59,743 nucleotides of DNA from Flavobacteriales bacterium (GCA_002714185.1 PAWM01000016.1:102045-161787), one strand, 5' to 3'; positions 36,697-46,215 are shown, counted from the stretch's first letter. The notes: generated by a model from the sequence alone, not told the origin. Made by a program: numbers and translations.

Positions 36697-36704
36697 TATA
36701 TTTG
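36697..36704 (+). promoter_or_regulatory. -7 box TATATTTG, four bases before the ATG at 36709
   Basis: Exact TAnnTTTG; GGCT separates it from ATG. The position implies a leaderless transcript for the SOUL gene. Confidence 0.55.
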
Positions 36705-36708
36705 GGCT

Positions 36709-37263
36709 ATGCAAATACTAATTATAATATCATTAATTTTTGTTTATTCATCATCGCAAGAATCGTCTAAATCAGACATATATAAAGTTATCAAGACCAT
36801 AGAATCCGTTGAAATTAGAGAATATGATCCATCATTATACATCAGTTATGTTAATAATGAACAAGAAAATGCACAAAACTCCTCTTTCCGTGTATTGGCG
36901 GATTACATTTTTGGATCTAATAAAAACAATGAAGAAATAGCTATGACATCACCCGTAGTTATAAAACTCTTTAATAAAAATGAAATGCTATTTAGAATAC
37001 CAAAAAAATATAATATAAAAAATGTTCCCAAGCCTAATAATAAAAATTTAAAATTTGTAGAAACTAAGTATATTAAAAAAGCGGTAATCCAATTCTCTGG
37101 CTATAGTAACAGTGATAAAGAAAAGAAACATATTGAAGAACTAAAAGAAATATTAAATAATAATAATATTAAACACAATAACAAGTTTGAATTATTTGTA
37201 TATGACCCACCTTACAAATTCTATAACAGGAGAAACGAAATATCTGTAAATATCTACTTATAG
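36709..37263 (+). CDS. SOUL haem-binding family protein, exported
   Basis: 184 residues. After a short signal (IIISLIFVYSSSQ) comes the SOUL domain: YKVIKTIESVEIREYDPSLY, FRVLADYIFGSNKNNEEIAM and TSPVVIKL, ending with VYDPPYKFYNRRNEISVNI. Family members bind haem or tetrapyrroles; the bacterial role is not known. Stand-alone gene between a cold-shock gene and cotH. Confidence 0.88.
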   Translation: MQILIIISLIFVYSSSQESSKSDIYKVIKTIESVEIREYDPSLYISYVNNEQENAQNSSFRVLADYIFGSNKNNEEIAMTSPVVIKLFNKNEMLFRIPKKYNIKNVPKPNNKNLKFVETKYIKKAVIQFSGYSNSDKEKKHIEELKEILNNNNIKHNNKFELFVYDPPYKFYNRRNEISVNIYL

Positions 37264-37299
37264 CTAGATTATTCTTTCACATTCAATATGAAAAACTCT

Positions 37300-37307
37300 T
37301 ATATTTA
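37300..37307 (+). promoter_or_regulatory. -7 box TATATTTA, four bases before the ATG at 37312
   Basis: TAnnTTT plus A, same four-base spacing to the start codon as at 33447 and 52229. Confidence 0.45.
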
Positions 37308-37311
37308 AGAT

Positions 37312-38706
37312 ATGAAGAAATTATTTATCCTATTAATATTTCCTATTTTGATTCTTGGACAAGAATTTCAATCTAATTTACCTATTATTGTTATTAATAC
37401 AAATGGTAATAATATCGTGGATAACCCTAGAATTACTAGTGATATGGGTGTGATATTTAACGATTCTGGTATCAATACATTGACTGATAATTATAATAAT
37501 TATAATGGTAAAATCAGTATAGAATTTAGAGGTAGTTCATCCCAAGATGTTTTCCCGAAAAAATCATATAGTATAGAAACACAAACTCATGATGGAGAAA
37601 ATAATAATGTTTCTCTTTTAGGTTTACCAAAAGAAAATGACTGGATTTTATATGGAGCATATTCTGATAAAACCTTATTGAGAAATAATTTAACATATGA
37701 GCTTGCAAGACAAATGGGAAACTATGCTACAAAATCACAATATTGTGAATTATTTGTCAATTCAAACTACGAAGGCGTTTATCTGCTAACTGAAAAAGTA
37801 AAGCGAGATAAAAATAGAGTAGACATAAGTGAATTTACTAATAACGACCCATTATCAGGAGGATATATAATTAAAATTGACAAATTAACGGAGTCACCAC
37901 AAGATGCTTCTTGGTGTTCAAATTTTACAACTTTTAATGATGCCGCTGTTTGCTTCCAATATCACTATCCAAAACCAAATGATATTACATTAGAACAAAA
38001 AATTTACATAGAAAATTATATGAATGAAATCAACTCACTCATTAAAAATTTATCAAGTAATCAAATAGATTTAGATGAGATAGAAAAAATTGATTTTAGC
38101 TCATTTATTGATTACCTAATAATAAGCGAGTTAAGTAAAGATGTTGATGCCTATAGAATAAGTGTGTTTTTACATAAAGATAGTGAGATAAATAATGGAA
38201 AAATCAAAATGGGCCCCGTTTGGGACTATAATTTATCATTTGGAAATGTTGACTTTTGTCAATCTTCTAATATTTCAGGCTGGGTATTAGAACAAGAAAC
38301 GTCCTGTCGTACAAGTATCCCTGGTTTTTGGTATAACTTACTAAAAAATGATTCATTTAGAGATAAATTAATTAATAGATGGAGTGAATTAAGAGGCAAT
38401 ACTCTTACTTTTGAAAATATATTTCACCACATTGATAGCATCGGCAATTATCTAAATGTTGCTCAAACAAGAAATTTCGAAAGATGGGATATCTTAGGTC
38501 AATGGGTATGGCCCAACTATCAATTGGGCCTAACATATCAAGATGAACTAGATTTTTTAAAATCTTGGATATACCACCGAATTAAATGGATTGATCAAAA
38601 TATCAATGAAATGAGATTACTCTTTCCTGATTGTTTATCATCAGAAAAACAATTAGTTCAAATTACCGATCAACTGGGTAAAAAAACTGTTCAAAAAAAA
38701 GGCTAA
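37312..38706 (+). CDS. Secreted CotH kinase family protein, stop codon before its sorting tail
   Basis: Signal MKKLFILLIFPILILGQ, then a CotH domain: IEFRGSSSQDVFPKKSYSIE, KENDWILYGAYSDKTLLRNN, YEGVYLLTEKVKRDKNRVD, GGYIIKIDKL and MGPVWDYNLSFGN with the metal-binding Asp region. CotH proteins are secreted protein kinases or structural proteins. The end reads QITDQLGKK, TVQKKG, then TAA (38704-38706). In the same frame the DNA goes on for 18 codons as a typical T9SS-like tail ending. So the protein as read lacks the last half of its sorting tail. Confidence 0.85.
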   Translation: MKKLFILLIFPILILGQEFQSNLPIIVINTNGNNIVDNPRITSDMGVIFNDSGINTLTDNYNNYNGKISIEFRGSSSQDVFPKKSYSIETQTHDGENNNVSLLGLPKENDWILYGAYSDKTLLRNNLTYELARQMGNYATKSQYCELFVNSNYEGVYLLTEKVKRDKNRVDISEFTNNDPLSGGYIIKIDKLTESPQDASWCSNFTTFNDAAVCFQYHYPKPNDITLEQKIYIENYMNEINSLIKNLSSNQIDLDEIEKIDFSSFIDYLIISELSKDVDAYRISVFLHKDSEINNGKIKMGPVWDYNLSFGNVDFCQSSNISGWVLEQETSCRTSIPGFWYNLLKNDSFRDKLINRWSELRGNTLTFENIFHHIDSIGNYLNVAQTRNFERWDILGQWVWPNYQLGLTYQDELDFLKSWIYHRIKWIDQNINEMRLLFPDCLSSEKQLVQITDQLGKKTVQKKG

Positions 38707-38763
38707 CCTATTTTTTACATTTATGACAACGGTTGTGTTGAAAAAAAAATCATTACTTTTTAA
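38707..38763 (+). other. Untranslated remainder of the cotH sorting tail
   Basis: After the in-frame TAA the frame reads PIFYIYDNGCVEKKIITF and then TAA (38761-38763). This is the YxDGSVEKKhhh half of the common tail, kept in frame with cotH. A single-base change would restore it. It overlaps the end of the opposite-strand gene by 11 bp. Confidence 0.85.
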
Positions 38764-39454
38764 AACTCGTTACCCAGGGAGGTTGAAAATTATAGCTGAT
38801 AATTTTTGTTAACTTCAATGATACACCTGAATATAATGGGTTCAAGTTAAAGTTCTTTACTGTCCAATCACTATTAAAAAAAACTGACATACAAATAAAA
38901 GTGACATCCGATAAATTATAATTAAGGTCGTAGGATATTTGTAACGATTTCTCTAAATCCGGCAAGCTTCCATTTTCCTCAGATGAAATAAATCCTCCCA
39001 ATGAATGTAATTGTGCATTGAAAACTTGACCTTTCTTATAAAAAAGTGGAAATAATCTAAATTCTAAAGAAGCTCCATGTGTTATAAAACGATTAATTTG
39101 TTTATTAATTTTAATTGAATAGTTGAAATTCCCTGATAACATATTAGGAATTTTAGTGTTAAAATCTAAATTTAACTCTGGAATAACTATATCAATTTTT
39201 TTTGCAATAGCATTACTTAATTTAAAACTTATCTCTGAAACTAGATTAGTTTTTACTGTAATATCATTCACAGTAAAAAAATTAAAAGAAAAATACATCC
39301 CCTCTCTACTAAAGCTTGTTTGCTCAAACAAGATGTTGCCTGAATAAATTACGGCTCCGCTTTCGAAAGAAAAAATTAATTTTTTAGAACTTGTATCATT
39401 ATTTTGGGTGAAAATAAACAACGGAAATAATAATATATATAATATGTGTTTCAA
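38753..39454 (-). CDS. Exported, probably outer-membrane beta-barrel protein
   Basis: About 234 residues. TTG 39454 gives MKHILYILLFPLFIFTQ, a normal signal peptide, and avoids the 23-bp overlap that the ATG at 39490 would cause. The mature part is rich in alternating polar/hydrophobic strands (GMYFSFNFFTVNDITVKTN, NFNYSIKINKQINRF, NYNLSDVTFICMSVFFNSDW), as in outer-membrane barrels. No family recognised. Confidence 0.6.
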   Translation of the reverse strand: MKHILYILLFPLFIFTQNNDTSSKKLIFSFESGAVIYSGNILFEQTSFSREGMYFSFNFFTVNDITVKTNLVSEISFKLSNAIAKKIDIVIPELNLDFNTKIPNMLSGNFNYSIKINKQINRFITHGASLEFRLFPLFYKKGQVFNAQLHSLGGFISSEENGSLPDLEKSLQISYDLNYNLSDVTFICMSVFFNSDWTVKNFNLNPLYSGVSLKLTKIISYNFQPPWVTSFKK

Positions 39455-39467
39455 TTCGAAAAAATAA

Positions 39468-39833
39468 TTAATATGAATGCCAATATGCAATCATGATTAA
39501 TAATGGCTGGAAAAATAATCTACTTACAGCTACTAACTTAGTAATGCCCATTTTTTTTCTAGCTTGATTATTAATAGCTACATAAATATTTGCAGGAAAA
39601 ACTACAATAAGAAAAATAATAATACCACTAGCAGCATAAAAACGATATGTTGGAAAAAGTAATAATAAACCTAATGTAATTTCTATAATTCCACTGAGAT
39701 ATATCAATAATTTATGATTTGAAAAAAAAGGAGGTATCATAGGTAAAAAATACTTGTGATTCCGCAAGTGTTTTATGCCCATCACCACATACAAAAAGCT
39801 CATTATTAAGATTGTGATAAATTTAATACTCAT
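39468..39833 (-). CDS. DoxX-like membrane protein
   Basis: 121 residues, four membrane helices. MGIKHLRNHKYFLPMIPPFF, then LSGIIEITLGLLLLFP and VFPANIYVAIN, match the DoxX/DoxD-like family (similar to flavobacterial DoxX proteins with the N-terminal GxxHF region). Physiological role unclear. Confidence 0.75.
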   Translation of the reverse strand: MSIKFITILIMSFLYVVMGIKHLRNHKYFLPMIPPFFSNHKLLIYLSGIIEITLGLLLLFPTYRFYAASGIIIFLIVVFPANIYVAINNQARKKMGITKLVAVSRLFFQPLLIMIAYWHSY

Positions 39834-39921
39834 ATATAATAAAATGTATTTTTATCCTCGATGAGGAACTATTACTTTAAATTTAAAAAGAAACTAACAA
39901 TTATTTCATTAAGTAAATATT

Positions 39922-39929
39922 TATATTTG
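39922..39929 (+). promoter_or_regulatory. -7 box TATATTTG, four bases before the ATG at 39934
   Basis: Exact TAnnTTTG, then AAAT, then ATG: the leaderless arrangement. Confidence 0.55.
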
Positions 39930-39933
39930 AAAT

Positions 39934-40434
39934 ATGAAAAAATTAATCTTATTCTACATATTAATTGGACTACAAATCAGTTGCAACCAACAATTGATTA
40001 TTAGTTGTGATGAGAATAATTATTTTGAGTCTCCAAAATCGAATCATAATAATGGATTTAAAAATTACAATAGGGAGCTTTTCACAGAGTTTTCTGAAAA
40101 AGAACTAGAATCTTTATTTAATACAACTAATATTAGTTGTAAAGATATATTAACAACTTTTTTCTACTGTAATATTTGCTTCAATAATAATGTTAATTAT
40201 TTAATCTCTTACAATGGAAATCGTTTTGACTTACAGAGTGTGAATGATCCAAATATGTTCACAAATAGCGTTATTAATCTCATTAGCTCTATGACTATTG
40301 GCGAAGAAGAATATAACACATTTTTAAATTCCCAAAAAAATAACTTTTCAGAAGATGAAAAAATATTAATTGAACAATATTTTCAAGAAAAAAAAGATAC
40401 TAAAATAAAATCCATCAAAATTCAAACTCATTAA
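39934..40434 (+). CDS. Lipoprotein of unknown function
   Basis: 166 residues. Signal MKKLILFYILIGLQISC with the lipobox Cys at residue 17. The mature part has cysteines in ISCDENNYF, NISCKDILTTFFYCNICFN and a charged C-terminus (EQYFQEKKDTKIKSIKIQ). No family recognised. No T9SS-like tail. Confidence 0.6.
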   Translation: MKKLILFYILIGLQISCNQQLIISCDENNYFESPKSNHNNGFKNYNRELFTEFSEKELESLFNTTNISCKDILTTFFYCNICFNNNVNYLISYNGNRFDLQSVNDPNMFTNSVINLISSMTIGEEEYNTFLNSQKNNFSEDEKILIEQYFQEKKDTKIKSIKIQTH

Positions 40435-40491
40435 AGCAACTCTTCTATGTAGGTGAAAAAACCTGTATATTGAAAAAAAAATTAAATTAAT

Positions 40492-40662
40492 ATGTTCAAT
40501 ATCTTCAAAAGAAAGACAGAAAAAGAAAAGCTTACTGATTTGTATCGCAAAAAAAAAGAACTCGCTTTTAAAATGTCTAAAACCAACCGAAAAGAAAGTG
40601 ATAAGTTAGAAAAAGAAGCTAACGATATTTTGATTAAACTTGAGCATCTTGAGGATAATTAA
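40492..40662 (+). CDS. Lacal_2735 family small protein
   Basis: A 56-residue protein: MFNIFKRKTEKEKLTDLYRK, then ELAFKMSKTNRKESDKLEKE and AND-ILIKLEHLEDN. Short, charged, helical, matching the flavobacterial Lacal_2735 family (MFxxFKKKSEKEKLxxxYxxLxxEA-like). Function unknown. Gene lies in a non-operonic stretch between a lipoprotein gene and a small membrane-protein gene. Confidence 0.75.
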   Translation: MFNIFKRKTEKEKLTDLYRKKKELAFKMSKTNRKESDKLEKEANDILIKLEHLEDN

Positions 40663-40788
40663 ATAATAATCATATTTCTTATTCTAGCTTAATAGAGAAC
40701 GATTAAATTATCCTGCAAAATACTTATTAGTATTAAAAAAAATTGTTCAAAAAAGAATTATCTTTTCATAACTTAAATTAATACCTAA

Positions 40789-40962
40789 TTGGAGAAAGGT
40801 GATAACATTAAAATACTAATATTTATAATAGCAATTATAATTCCGTTTGGAGTTTTAGTGTTATTAACAATATATACATTACGATATTTTCTTTTTAGAA
40901 AACCGTTTACAGAAGAATTAAATCTAATAAAAAGATTAATTAAAAAATGGGGAAATAAATAA
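40789..40962 (+). CDS. Small single-pass membrane protein
   Basis: 57 residues from TTG 40789: a charged N-terminus (MEKGDNIKI), one membrane helix (about residues 9-27, IFIIAIIIPFGVLVLLTIY) and a basic amphipathic C-terminus, LNLIKRLIKKWGNK. No family recognised. A GGAGAAAGG run lies at the 5' end within the reading frame. Confidence 0.45.
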   Translation: MEKGDNIKILIFIIAIIIPFGVLVLLTIYTLRYFLFRKPFTEELNLIKRLIKKWGNK

Positions 40963-40985
40963 AAAATTCTGCAACAAGAATATGA

Positions 40986-41450
40986 ATGATAATGGGTGTG
41001 ATGCTAAAAAAAATATTTATAACTAATACTCTTGAATTTTACACCAGTGAATCCAATAAAAAAATAGAAATACCTTATTTTAATGGTGGTATTTCTGCGG
41101 GATTCCCCTCTCCTGCTGAGGATTACCTAGAAGAAAGATTGGACTTAAATACTATTTTAATCAAAAATCCATCTTCTACTTATTATGTGCGGGTTATTGG
41201 TGATAGTATGATAGGGGCTGGTATTATGAGTGGCGATTTACTTGTTGTAGATCGATCTCTAGAAATCACTAATAATTGTATCGTCGTTGCTCACATCGAT
41301 GGAGAATTTACTGTAAAAAGAATTAAAAAGACTAATACCAAAATGTTTCTAAAAGCAGAAAATGCAGAATATGAACCCATTGAAATTGTTGGAGATATGA
41401 ACTTTGAGTTATTCGGTGTAGTAGCCCATGCAATACACCATTTTGTATGA
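40986..41450 (+). CDS. umuD: UmuD-type S24 autoprotease, SOS mutagenesis subunit
   Basis: 154 residues (ATG 41001, MLKKIFITN, is an alternative start). The self-cleavage region GISAGFPSPAEDYLEE corresponds to the UmuD CG/AGFPSPA site. The catalytic Ser is in VIGDSMIGAGIMSGDLLVVD and the Lys in EFTVKRIKK. RecA-stimulated cleavage makes UmuD', the partner of UmuC in DNA polymerase V. Overlaps umuC by 4 bp. Confidence 0.9.
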   Translation: MIMGVMLKKIFITNTLEFYTSESNKKIEIPYFNGGISAGFPSPAEDYLEERLDLNTILIKNPSSTYYVRVIGDSMIGAGIMSGDLLVVDRSLEITNNCIVVAHIDGEFTVKRIKKTNTKMFLKAENAEYEPIEIVGDMNFELFGVVAHAIHHFV

Positions 41451-42697
41451 TTGGATTATTAGATTGTAATAATTTTTATGCTTCCTGTGAGCAAGTTTTT
41501 AATCCAAAATTAAAACATAAGCCTATTATAGTATTATCTAACAACGATGGGTGTGTAATCGCACGAAGTAACGAAGCAAAAGAACTAGGTGTAAAAATGG
41601 GCGAACCACTTTTTAAAATCAAAAATTTAATTTTTACTAAGAAAATAACTGTATTCTCCACCAACTTTATTCTTTATGGTGACTTATCTAAGAGAGTTAT
41701 GAGCACCTTAAAATCAGAAGTAAAAAATTTAGAAATATACTCTATTGATGAAGCATTTTTAGATTTTTCAGAATTTATAAACTTAAATCGAGCAATTCGC
41801 CTTAAAAGAAAAGTGAAAAAATGGACTGGTATTCCTGTATCTATCGGGATTGGGCCAACTAAAACACTAGCAAAGGTAGCTAACCATATTGCAAAAAAGA
41901 AGACAGTTGAGGGGGTCTGTATATTAGATAATCAAGATTTAATTAAAAACATACTATCTGTATTCCCCGTAGAAAATTTATGGGGTGTAGGTGAAAAATT
42001 TGCTAATCATCTAAAATATGCTAATATCAATAATGCCCTTGAATTGAAAAATGCGAATCCTAAATGGATTAAAAAAATATTTGGAATAAATGGGATTAAA
42101 TTACAAAAAGAGCTAAATGGAGAAATATGTTACAAATTAGAAACAGCCAAAAAAAGAAAAAACCAGATGTGCACTTCACGTTCTTTTGATAGAGAAATAA
42201 ATGATTTTGATAACTTACAAAAAGCTATTAGTAATTTTGCTAGTAATTGTGCATTTAAACTTAGGTGTGAAAAGAGCTGTTGCTCTAAACTATCTTTATT
42301 CCTAACAACAAATCGTTTTAAAAGTAATAATGAGCAGTATTTTCCATCAATTACATTGAATTTTGACACCCCTACTAACGATAGTATTGAAATTGTAAAC
42401 ACAGCTACTAAGGCTCTTAAAATGATTTACCGCGAAAATATTAATTATAAAAAAGCGGGTGTAATTGTTCATAATATCACTCCACAAGAAAATGTTCAAA
42501 TGTCATTATTTGATAACATTGATAGAAAAAAAAGAAACCGATTGATGCACTCTATAGATAAAATTAATTTAATAATGGGAAGAGAAAAGGTCCAGTTAGC
42601 TTCACAAGGAACAAATAAAAAATGGGCTTTTAAAAGTAATCTATTATCCCCCTGCTACACCACTCGATTTTCTGATATTTTAACAATTAAAATTTAA
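41447..42697 (+). CDS. umuC: UmuC, Y-family DNA polymerase V catalytic subunit
   Basis: 416 residues. Y-family motifs: LLDCNNFYASCEQVF at the N-terminus (first catalytic Asp), VLSNNDGCVIARSNEAKELG, YSIDEAFLDF with the other catalytic acids, and GIPVSIGIGPTKTLAKVANHIAKK. The C-terminal little-finger and UmuC tail (MCTSRSFDRE onwards) are present. Performs error-prone translesion synthesis with UmuD'. Coupled to umuD by ATGA. Confidence 0.95.
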   Translation: MIGLLDCNNFYASCEQVFNPKLKHKPIIVLSNNDGCVIARSNEAKELGVKMGEPLFKIKNLIFTKKITVFSTNFILYGDLSKRVMSTLKSEVKNLEIYSIDEAFLDFSEFINLNRAIRLKRKVKKWTGIPVSIGIGPTKTLAKVANHIAKKKTVEGVCILDNQDLIKNILSVFPVENLWGVGEKFANHLKYANINNALELKNANPKWIKKIFGINGIKLQKELNGEICYKLETAKKRKNQMCTSRSFDREINDFDNLQKAISNFASNCAFKLRCEKSCCSKLSLFLTTNRFKSNNEQYFPSITLNFDTPTNDSIEIVNTATKALKMIYRENINYKKAGVIVHNITPQENVQMSLFDNIDRKKRNRLMHSIDKINLIMGREKVQLASQGTNKKWAFKSNLLSPCYTTRFSDILTIKI

Positions 42698-42699
42698 TT

Positions 42700-43107
42700 A
42701 TGCATAATCTAGAGCTTTACAATTTAATTATAACTTCTATACTAGTTGGTGTTATAATAATTACACAAATCGTGAATTATCCCTTATTTAAAAATATTAA
42801 TCATGATTTTAGCTCTATTCACAAACAATATGTTGCTAAAATTGGAATTACCGCAGGACCAATGATGGTGCTAGAACTACTTATATTAATTGCATTATTA
42901 ATACAAAATTTCGATAATATCATAATTCAATTAATGAGTGGTTTAGTATTTATAATTTGGATAAGTACCTTTGGTATACAAGTACCTATACATAATCAGC
43001 TTGCTTCATCTAATAAAAAAAACCTAAATGTCTTAATTTACTCAAACTGGATTAGAACCATATGTTGGATTTTAAAACTTATCTTATCATCAATACTATT
43101 TATATAA
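42700..43107 (+). CDS. Four-helix membrane protein, unknown
   Basis: 135 residues, about four membrane segments with a short conserved-looking loop, QVPIHNQLASSNKKN, between the third and fourth. It resembles DUF1772/DUF4149-type small membrane proteins in shape only. Starts 3 bp after umuC, so it is probably in the same transcript, though a DNA-damage role cannot be claimed. Confidence 0.6.
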   Translation: MHNLELYNLIITSILVGVIIITQIVNYPLFKNINHDFSSIHKQYVAKIGITAGPMMVLELLILIALLIQNFDNIIIQLMSGLVFIIWISTFGIQVPIHNQLASSNKKNLNVLIYSNWIRTICWILKLILSSILFI

Positions 43108-43144
43108 AATCACTAAATTTGATGTGTTTTACACCTTGAACAAT

Positions 43145-45091
43145 ATGCAAAAACTACTTCTATTTTTAATAATTCCTTTAACGATTCTTTCACAAGAAAA
43201 TAATTCTGTTAATAGCCATATTGATTTAAAAACTATCAACATTTATAGTAGCTATATAGATATTAGTGGACAAGAATCAGGAAAAAATATAACGATTATA
43301 AATTCATCTGATATTCAAAATTATTCATTTAATTCTATTGACGAATTACTAAAGCTAATTCCAAGTATAGAATTACAATCAAGAGGGGGATTTGGAACGC
43401 AATCAGATGTTGTATTAAGAGGAACAACATTTAATCAAACTCTTGTTCTTTTAGACGGTTTAAGAGTTAATGACCCTCTTACTGGTCATTTTAGCATGTA
43501 TATTCCAATAAGTGTATTCGAGATTCATCAAATTGAAATTATTAGAGGTGGAAGTTCATCAATATACGGTCCTGATGCAGTAGGTGGTGTTATAAATATA
43601 ATTACAAAATCGTTTAAAGAAAATTATAATAAAAATGAGGCAATTGTTGAGTCCAAGGTCGGTGGACACAAACTCAAAGGACTTGATTTTTATATGTCAA
43701 AAAACCTGTCTAAAAAATTATTCTCTACTATAGCTACCAATGTAATTAAATCGGATGGTCAGGAATTATATGATGATATATTTAGTTTTTTTGATAATCA
43801 AAATATTTCAATATCTCATAGATATTCAGTAAATAATAAATTACATGTTATGTTGAGATCGGCTTATAGTAAAAATTATTTTAATTCTCAATATTATTAT
43901 ACAAGAAGTACCTATGACTTATCTAATGAGTTGATTGAAAAAACATGGACTCAACTTAGACTTAATTATAAAATTGATATAAATACTAAAATTGACTTTC
44001 ATTCATCTTACCAATCTGTTTCTGATTTATATGTATTTAATCCTAGCTTTCCTGTTTATAAAAATCACACTAAATTATTCAATAGCAAACTGAATTATGT
44101 TAAAAAAACCGATCAATACCGATATGTAAGTGGAATAGAATTGCAAAGTAGAGGTATTACTAGTATAGATAGGGGGAATCACACTGACTACTACATTGGT
44201 AGCTATATAAATATTTTGAAAAAAGTTGGAAAATTAGCTTTAAATCCATCATTAAGGATTGATTATAATCCCTCTTATAAAATACAGCTATGTCCTCAAT
44301 TTGATATAAACTATAATAAAACTAATTATAATTTAAGATTAAGTACTGGTAGAACAATTAGATCCGCTGATTTTACAGAAAGATTTTATAATAATAATTA
44401 TCTAGATACATTGTCTCCTGGTAGAAATATTGGTAATCCAAATTTAGATGCAGAAACAAGCTATAATTTTGAAATAGGTGTTGATTATAAAAAATACAAA
44501 AATATAATTCTTAAAAATACATTATTTTACAGAAAATCTACAAATCTAATTGACTGGGTACTTTTAAATTCAAATGAAATATCTACTGAAATTGACCTTT
44601 TTGAAAATGAAAACTATTTAATAGCACAAAATATAAGTGAATTAAATACTCTAGGTTTAGAGTCTGAAATTTGGTTTAATTTACTGAATGATTCTGAATT
44701 AAATATTAATGGCTCATTAGGATATGTAAAAATATTTTCTGCAGAAAATTCAAAAGATTTTTTTAATAATGAATATCATTTATCATCTAAGTATTTAGCT
44801 AACAATTCCGGTGATAGGTTAAATTATAATTTATTAATGTCATGGAAAAAGTTTAATTTAAATATTAACGGTAGATTTAAATTAAGAAATAGTGAATCTG
44901 ATTTAATAATTGATCAAGATTTAAATAGATCATATTTTGTGCATAATTTAAACATAAACTATAAGTTCAATCAAACATTATCTTTTAATTTTGAACTGCT
45001 TAATATTATGAATAAAAATTATTCTGACATTTTAGGTGCTATTATGCCAAAAAGATGGGGTATAGTAGGTTTTAAATATCGTTTTATTTAA
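43145..45091 (+). CDS. TonB-dependent outer-membrane receptor (BtuB/siderophore-like)
   Basis: About 648 residues from ATG 43145, which places the signal peptide MQKLLLFLIIPLTILSQ at the N-terminus; GTG 43124 is an earlier option. Plug domain: SIDELLKLIPSIELQSRGG, DVVLRGTTFNQTLVLLDGLR, then EIIRGGSSSIYGPDAVGGV and NIITKS. A 22-strand-type barrel ends in RWGIVGFKYRFI with the C-terminal aromatic. No SusD partner is adjacent, so small cofactors or siderophores are more likely than glycans. Confidence 0.9.
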   Translation: MQKLLLFLIIPLTILSQENNSVNSHIDLKTINIYSSYIDISGQESGKNITIINSSDIQNYSFNSIDELLKLIPSIELQSRGGFGTQSDVVLRGTTFNQTLVLLDGLRVNDPLTGHFSMYIPISVFEIHQIEIIRGGSSSIYGPDAVGGVINIITKSFKENYNKNEAIVESKVGGHKLKGLDFYMSKNLSKKLFSTIATNVIKSDGQELYDDIFSFFDNQNISISHRYSVNNKLHVMLRSAYSKNYFNSQYYYTRSTYDLSNELIEKTWTQLRLNYKIDINTKIDFHSSYQSVSDLYVFNPSFPVYKNHTKLFNSKLNYVKKTDQYRYVSGIELQSRGITSIDRGNHTDYYIGSYINILKKVGKLALNPSLRIDYNPSYKIQLCPQFDINYNKTNYNLRLSTGRTIRSADFTERFYNNNYLDTLSPGRNIGNPNLDAETSYNFEIGVDYKKYKNIILKNTLFYRKSTNLIDWVLLNSNEISTEIDLFENENYLIAQNISELNTLGLESEIWFNLLNDSELNINGSLGYVKIFSAENSKDFFNNEYHLSSKYLANNSGDRLNYNLLMSWKKFNLNINGRFKLRNSESDLIIDQDLNRSYFVHNLNINYKFNQTLSFNFELLNIMNKNYSDILGAIMPKRWGIVGFKYRFI

Positions 45092-45142
45092 ATAAAAATA
45101 TTATTAATGCTAAAATTTTATAAATAAAAAATACAACCGATT

Positions 45143-46201
45143 ATGAAAAAATTATCAATTTTTCTTTTTTTTCCTTTTTTAACTTTTAGTCAACAACTAA
45201 TAACAGAAACTATGTTATTTGATGGGATTGAAAGAGAATACATGGTATATGTACCTCAAATTTACAATTCCACGGAAGTCCCCGTGCCGGTATTATTTAG
45301 TTTTCATGGAGGGTCTGGATATGCAGAAGATTTTATTTACACAAATGATATGAGACCCATTGCGGATACTGCAAATTTTATAGCAATTTATCCTCAAGGT
45401 GCTATAGATCCTGAGGGTGGTACTACTTCATGGATTCATAAAGCACCAACTGATCACGACGATATTTTTTTTATTGAAGCGATTATTGACACCTTGAGCC
45501 TTGAGTATACCATTGATCAAAGTCGAATATATGCATGTGGCTATTCAGAAGGAGCAATTCTTTCTTATGAGCTAGGTTGTCGTTTAAATAATAAAATTGC
45601 AGCATTTGCTGCAGTATCTGGAAGTATGCTCGAAGACTATTATAGAAATGATATTTATGGATGGGAGCCATGCTCACCAGTTCATCCAACTGGTATGATG
45701 CTTATACCTGGTACAGTTGATCAAAATCCTCATTCTACCTATGAAGGTCTGTCTTATTATGATATGCCTCTATATATGTCAGTAGATGGCATTACGACAT
45801 TTTGGTCAAATTATAATAATACAGACTTAAATCCTATTGTGACTAATGTTGAGGACAGTGCCCCTAATGATGGTAGTACTGTAGAAAGAAAGAGGTGGTT
45901 AAATGGTGATAATTGCACTGCTATTGAAGAACTTAAGGTTATAGGAGGTGATCATGATTGGCCAGGTTCTTTTGGTAACATGGATATAAATGCCTCTGCG
46001 GAAATTTGGAACTTTGTTTCAAAATATAATACTGATGGTTTAATAAACTGTAATACAACATCATCACCCGAATCTTCAACTATCTACAAAAATCTAATTT
46101 CAACAATAGATTTATTAGGTAGAACAACCAACACTCATAAAGGATTTCAAATAGAAATATATAATGACGGATCTGTTGAGAAAAGATATATTATAGAATA
46201 A
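45143..46201 (+). CDS. Secreted PHB-depolymerase/feruloyl-esterase-like hydrolase with a T9SS-like tail
   Basis: 352 residues. Signal MKKLSIFLFFPFLTFSQ. Alpha/beta hydrolase of the LpqC/poly(3-hydroxybutyrate) depolymerase type: FSFHGGSGYAEDF (oxyanion region), YACGYSEGAILSYE with nucleophile Ser135, IPGTVDQNPHS with a probable acid, and IGGDHDWPG with His271. Tail: STIDLLGR, then EIYNDGSVEKRYIIE. Paralogue of the gene at 52229. Substrate unknown; short-chain polyester or acyl-sugar esters are possible. Confidence 0.82.
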   Translation: MKKLSIFLFFPFLTFSQQLITETMLFDGIEREYMVYVPQIYNSTEVPVPVLFSFHGGSGYAEDFIYTNDMRPIADTANFIAIYPQGAIDPEGGTTSWIHKAPTDHDDIFFIEAIIDTLSLEYTIDQSRIYACGYSEGAILSYELGCRLNNKIAAFAAVSGSMLEDYYRNDIYGWEPCSPVHPTGMMLIPGTVDQNPHSTYEGLSYYDMPLYMSVDGITTFWSNYNNTDLNPIVTNVEDSAPNDGSTVERKRWLNGDNCTAIEELKVIGGDHDWPGSFGNMDINASAEIWNFVSKYNTDGLINCNTTSSPESSTIYKNLISTIDLLGRTTNTHKGFQIEIYNDGSVEKRYIIE

Positions 46202-46215
46202 ACTTTATTTAGATT

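Noticed and set aside
138-38706. Stop-codon reassignment to explain the in-frame TAG and TAA in gcdH and cotH
   Set aside because: TAG, TAA and TGA all end well-defined genes in this window (for example TAG for leuS, TAA for most, TGA in ATGA overlaps), and only two internal stops were seen.
39455-39490. ATG 39490 start for the exported protein at 38753
   Set aside because: It would overlap the DoxX-like gene by 23 bp and place twelve residues before the signal peptide; TTG 39454 fits better.
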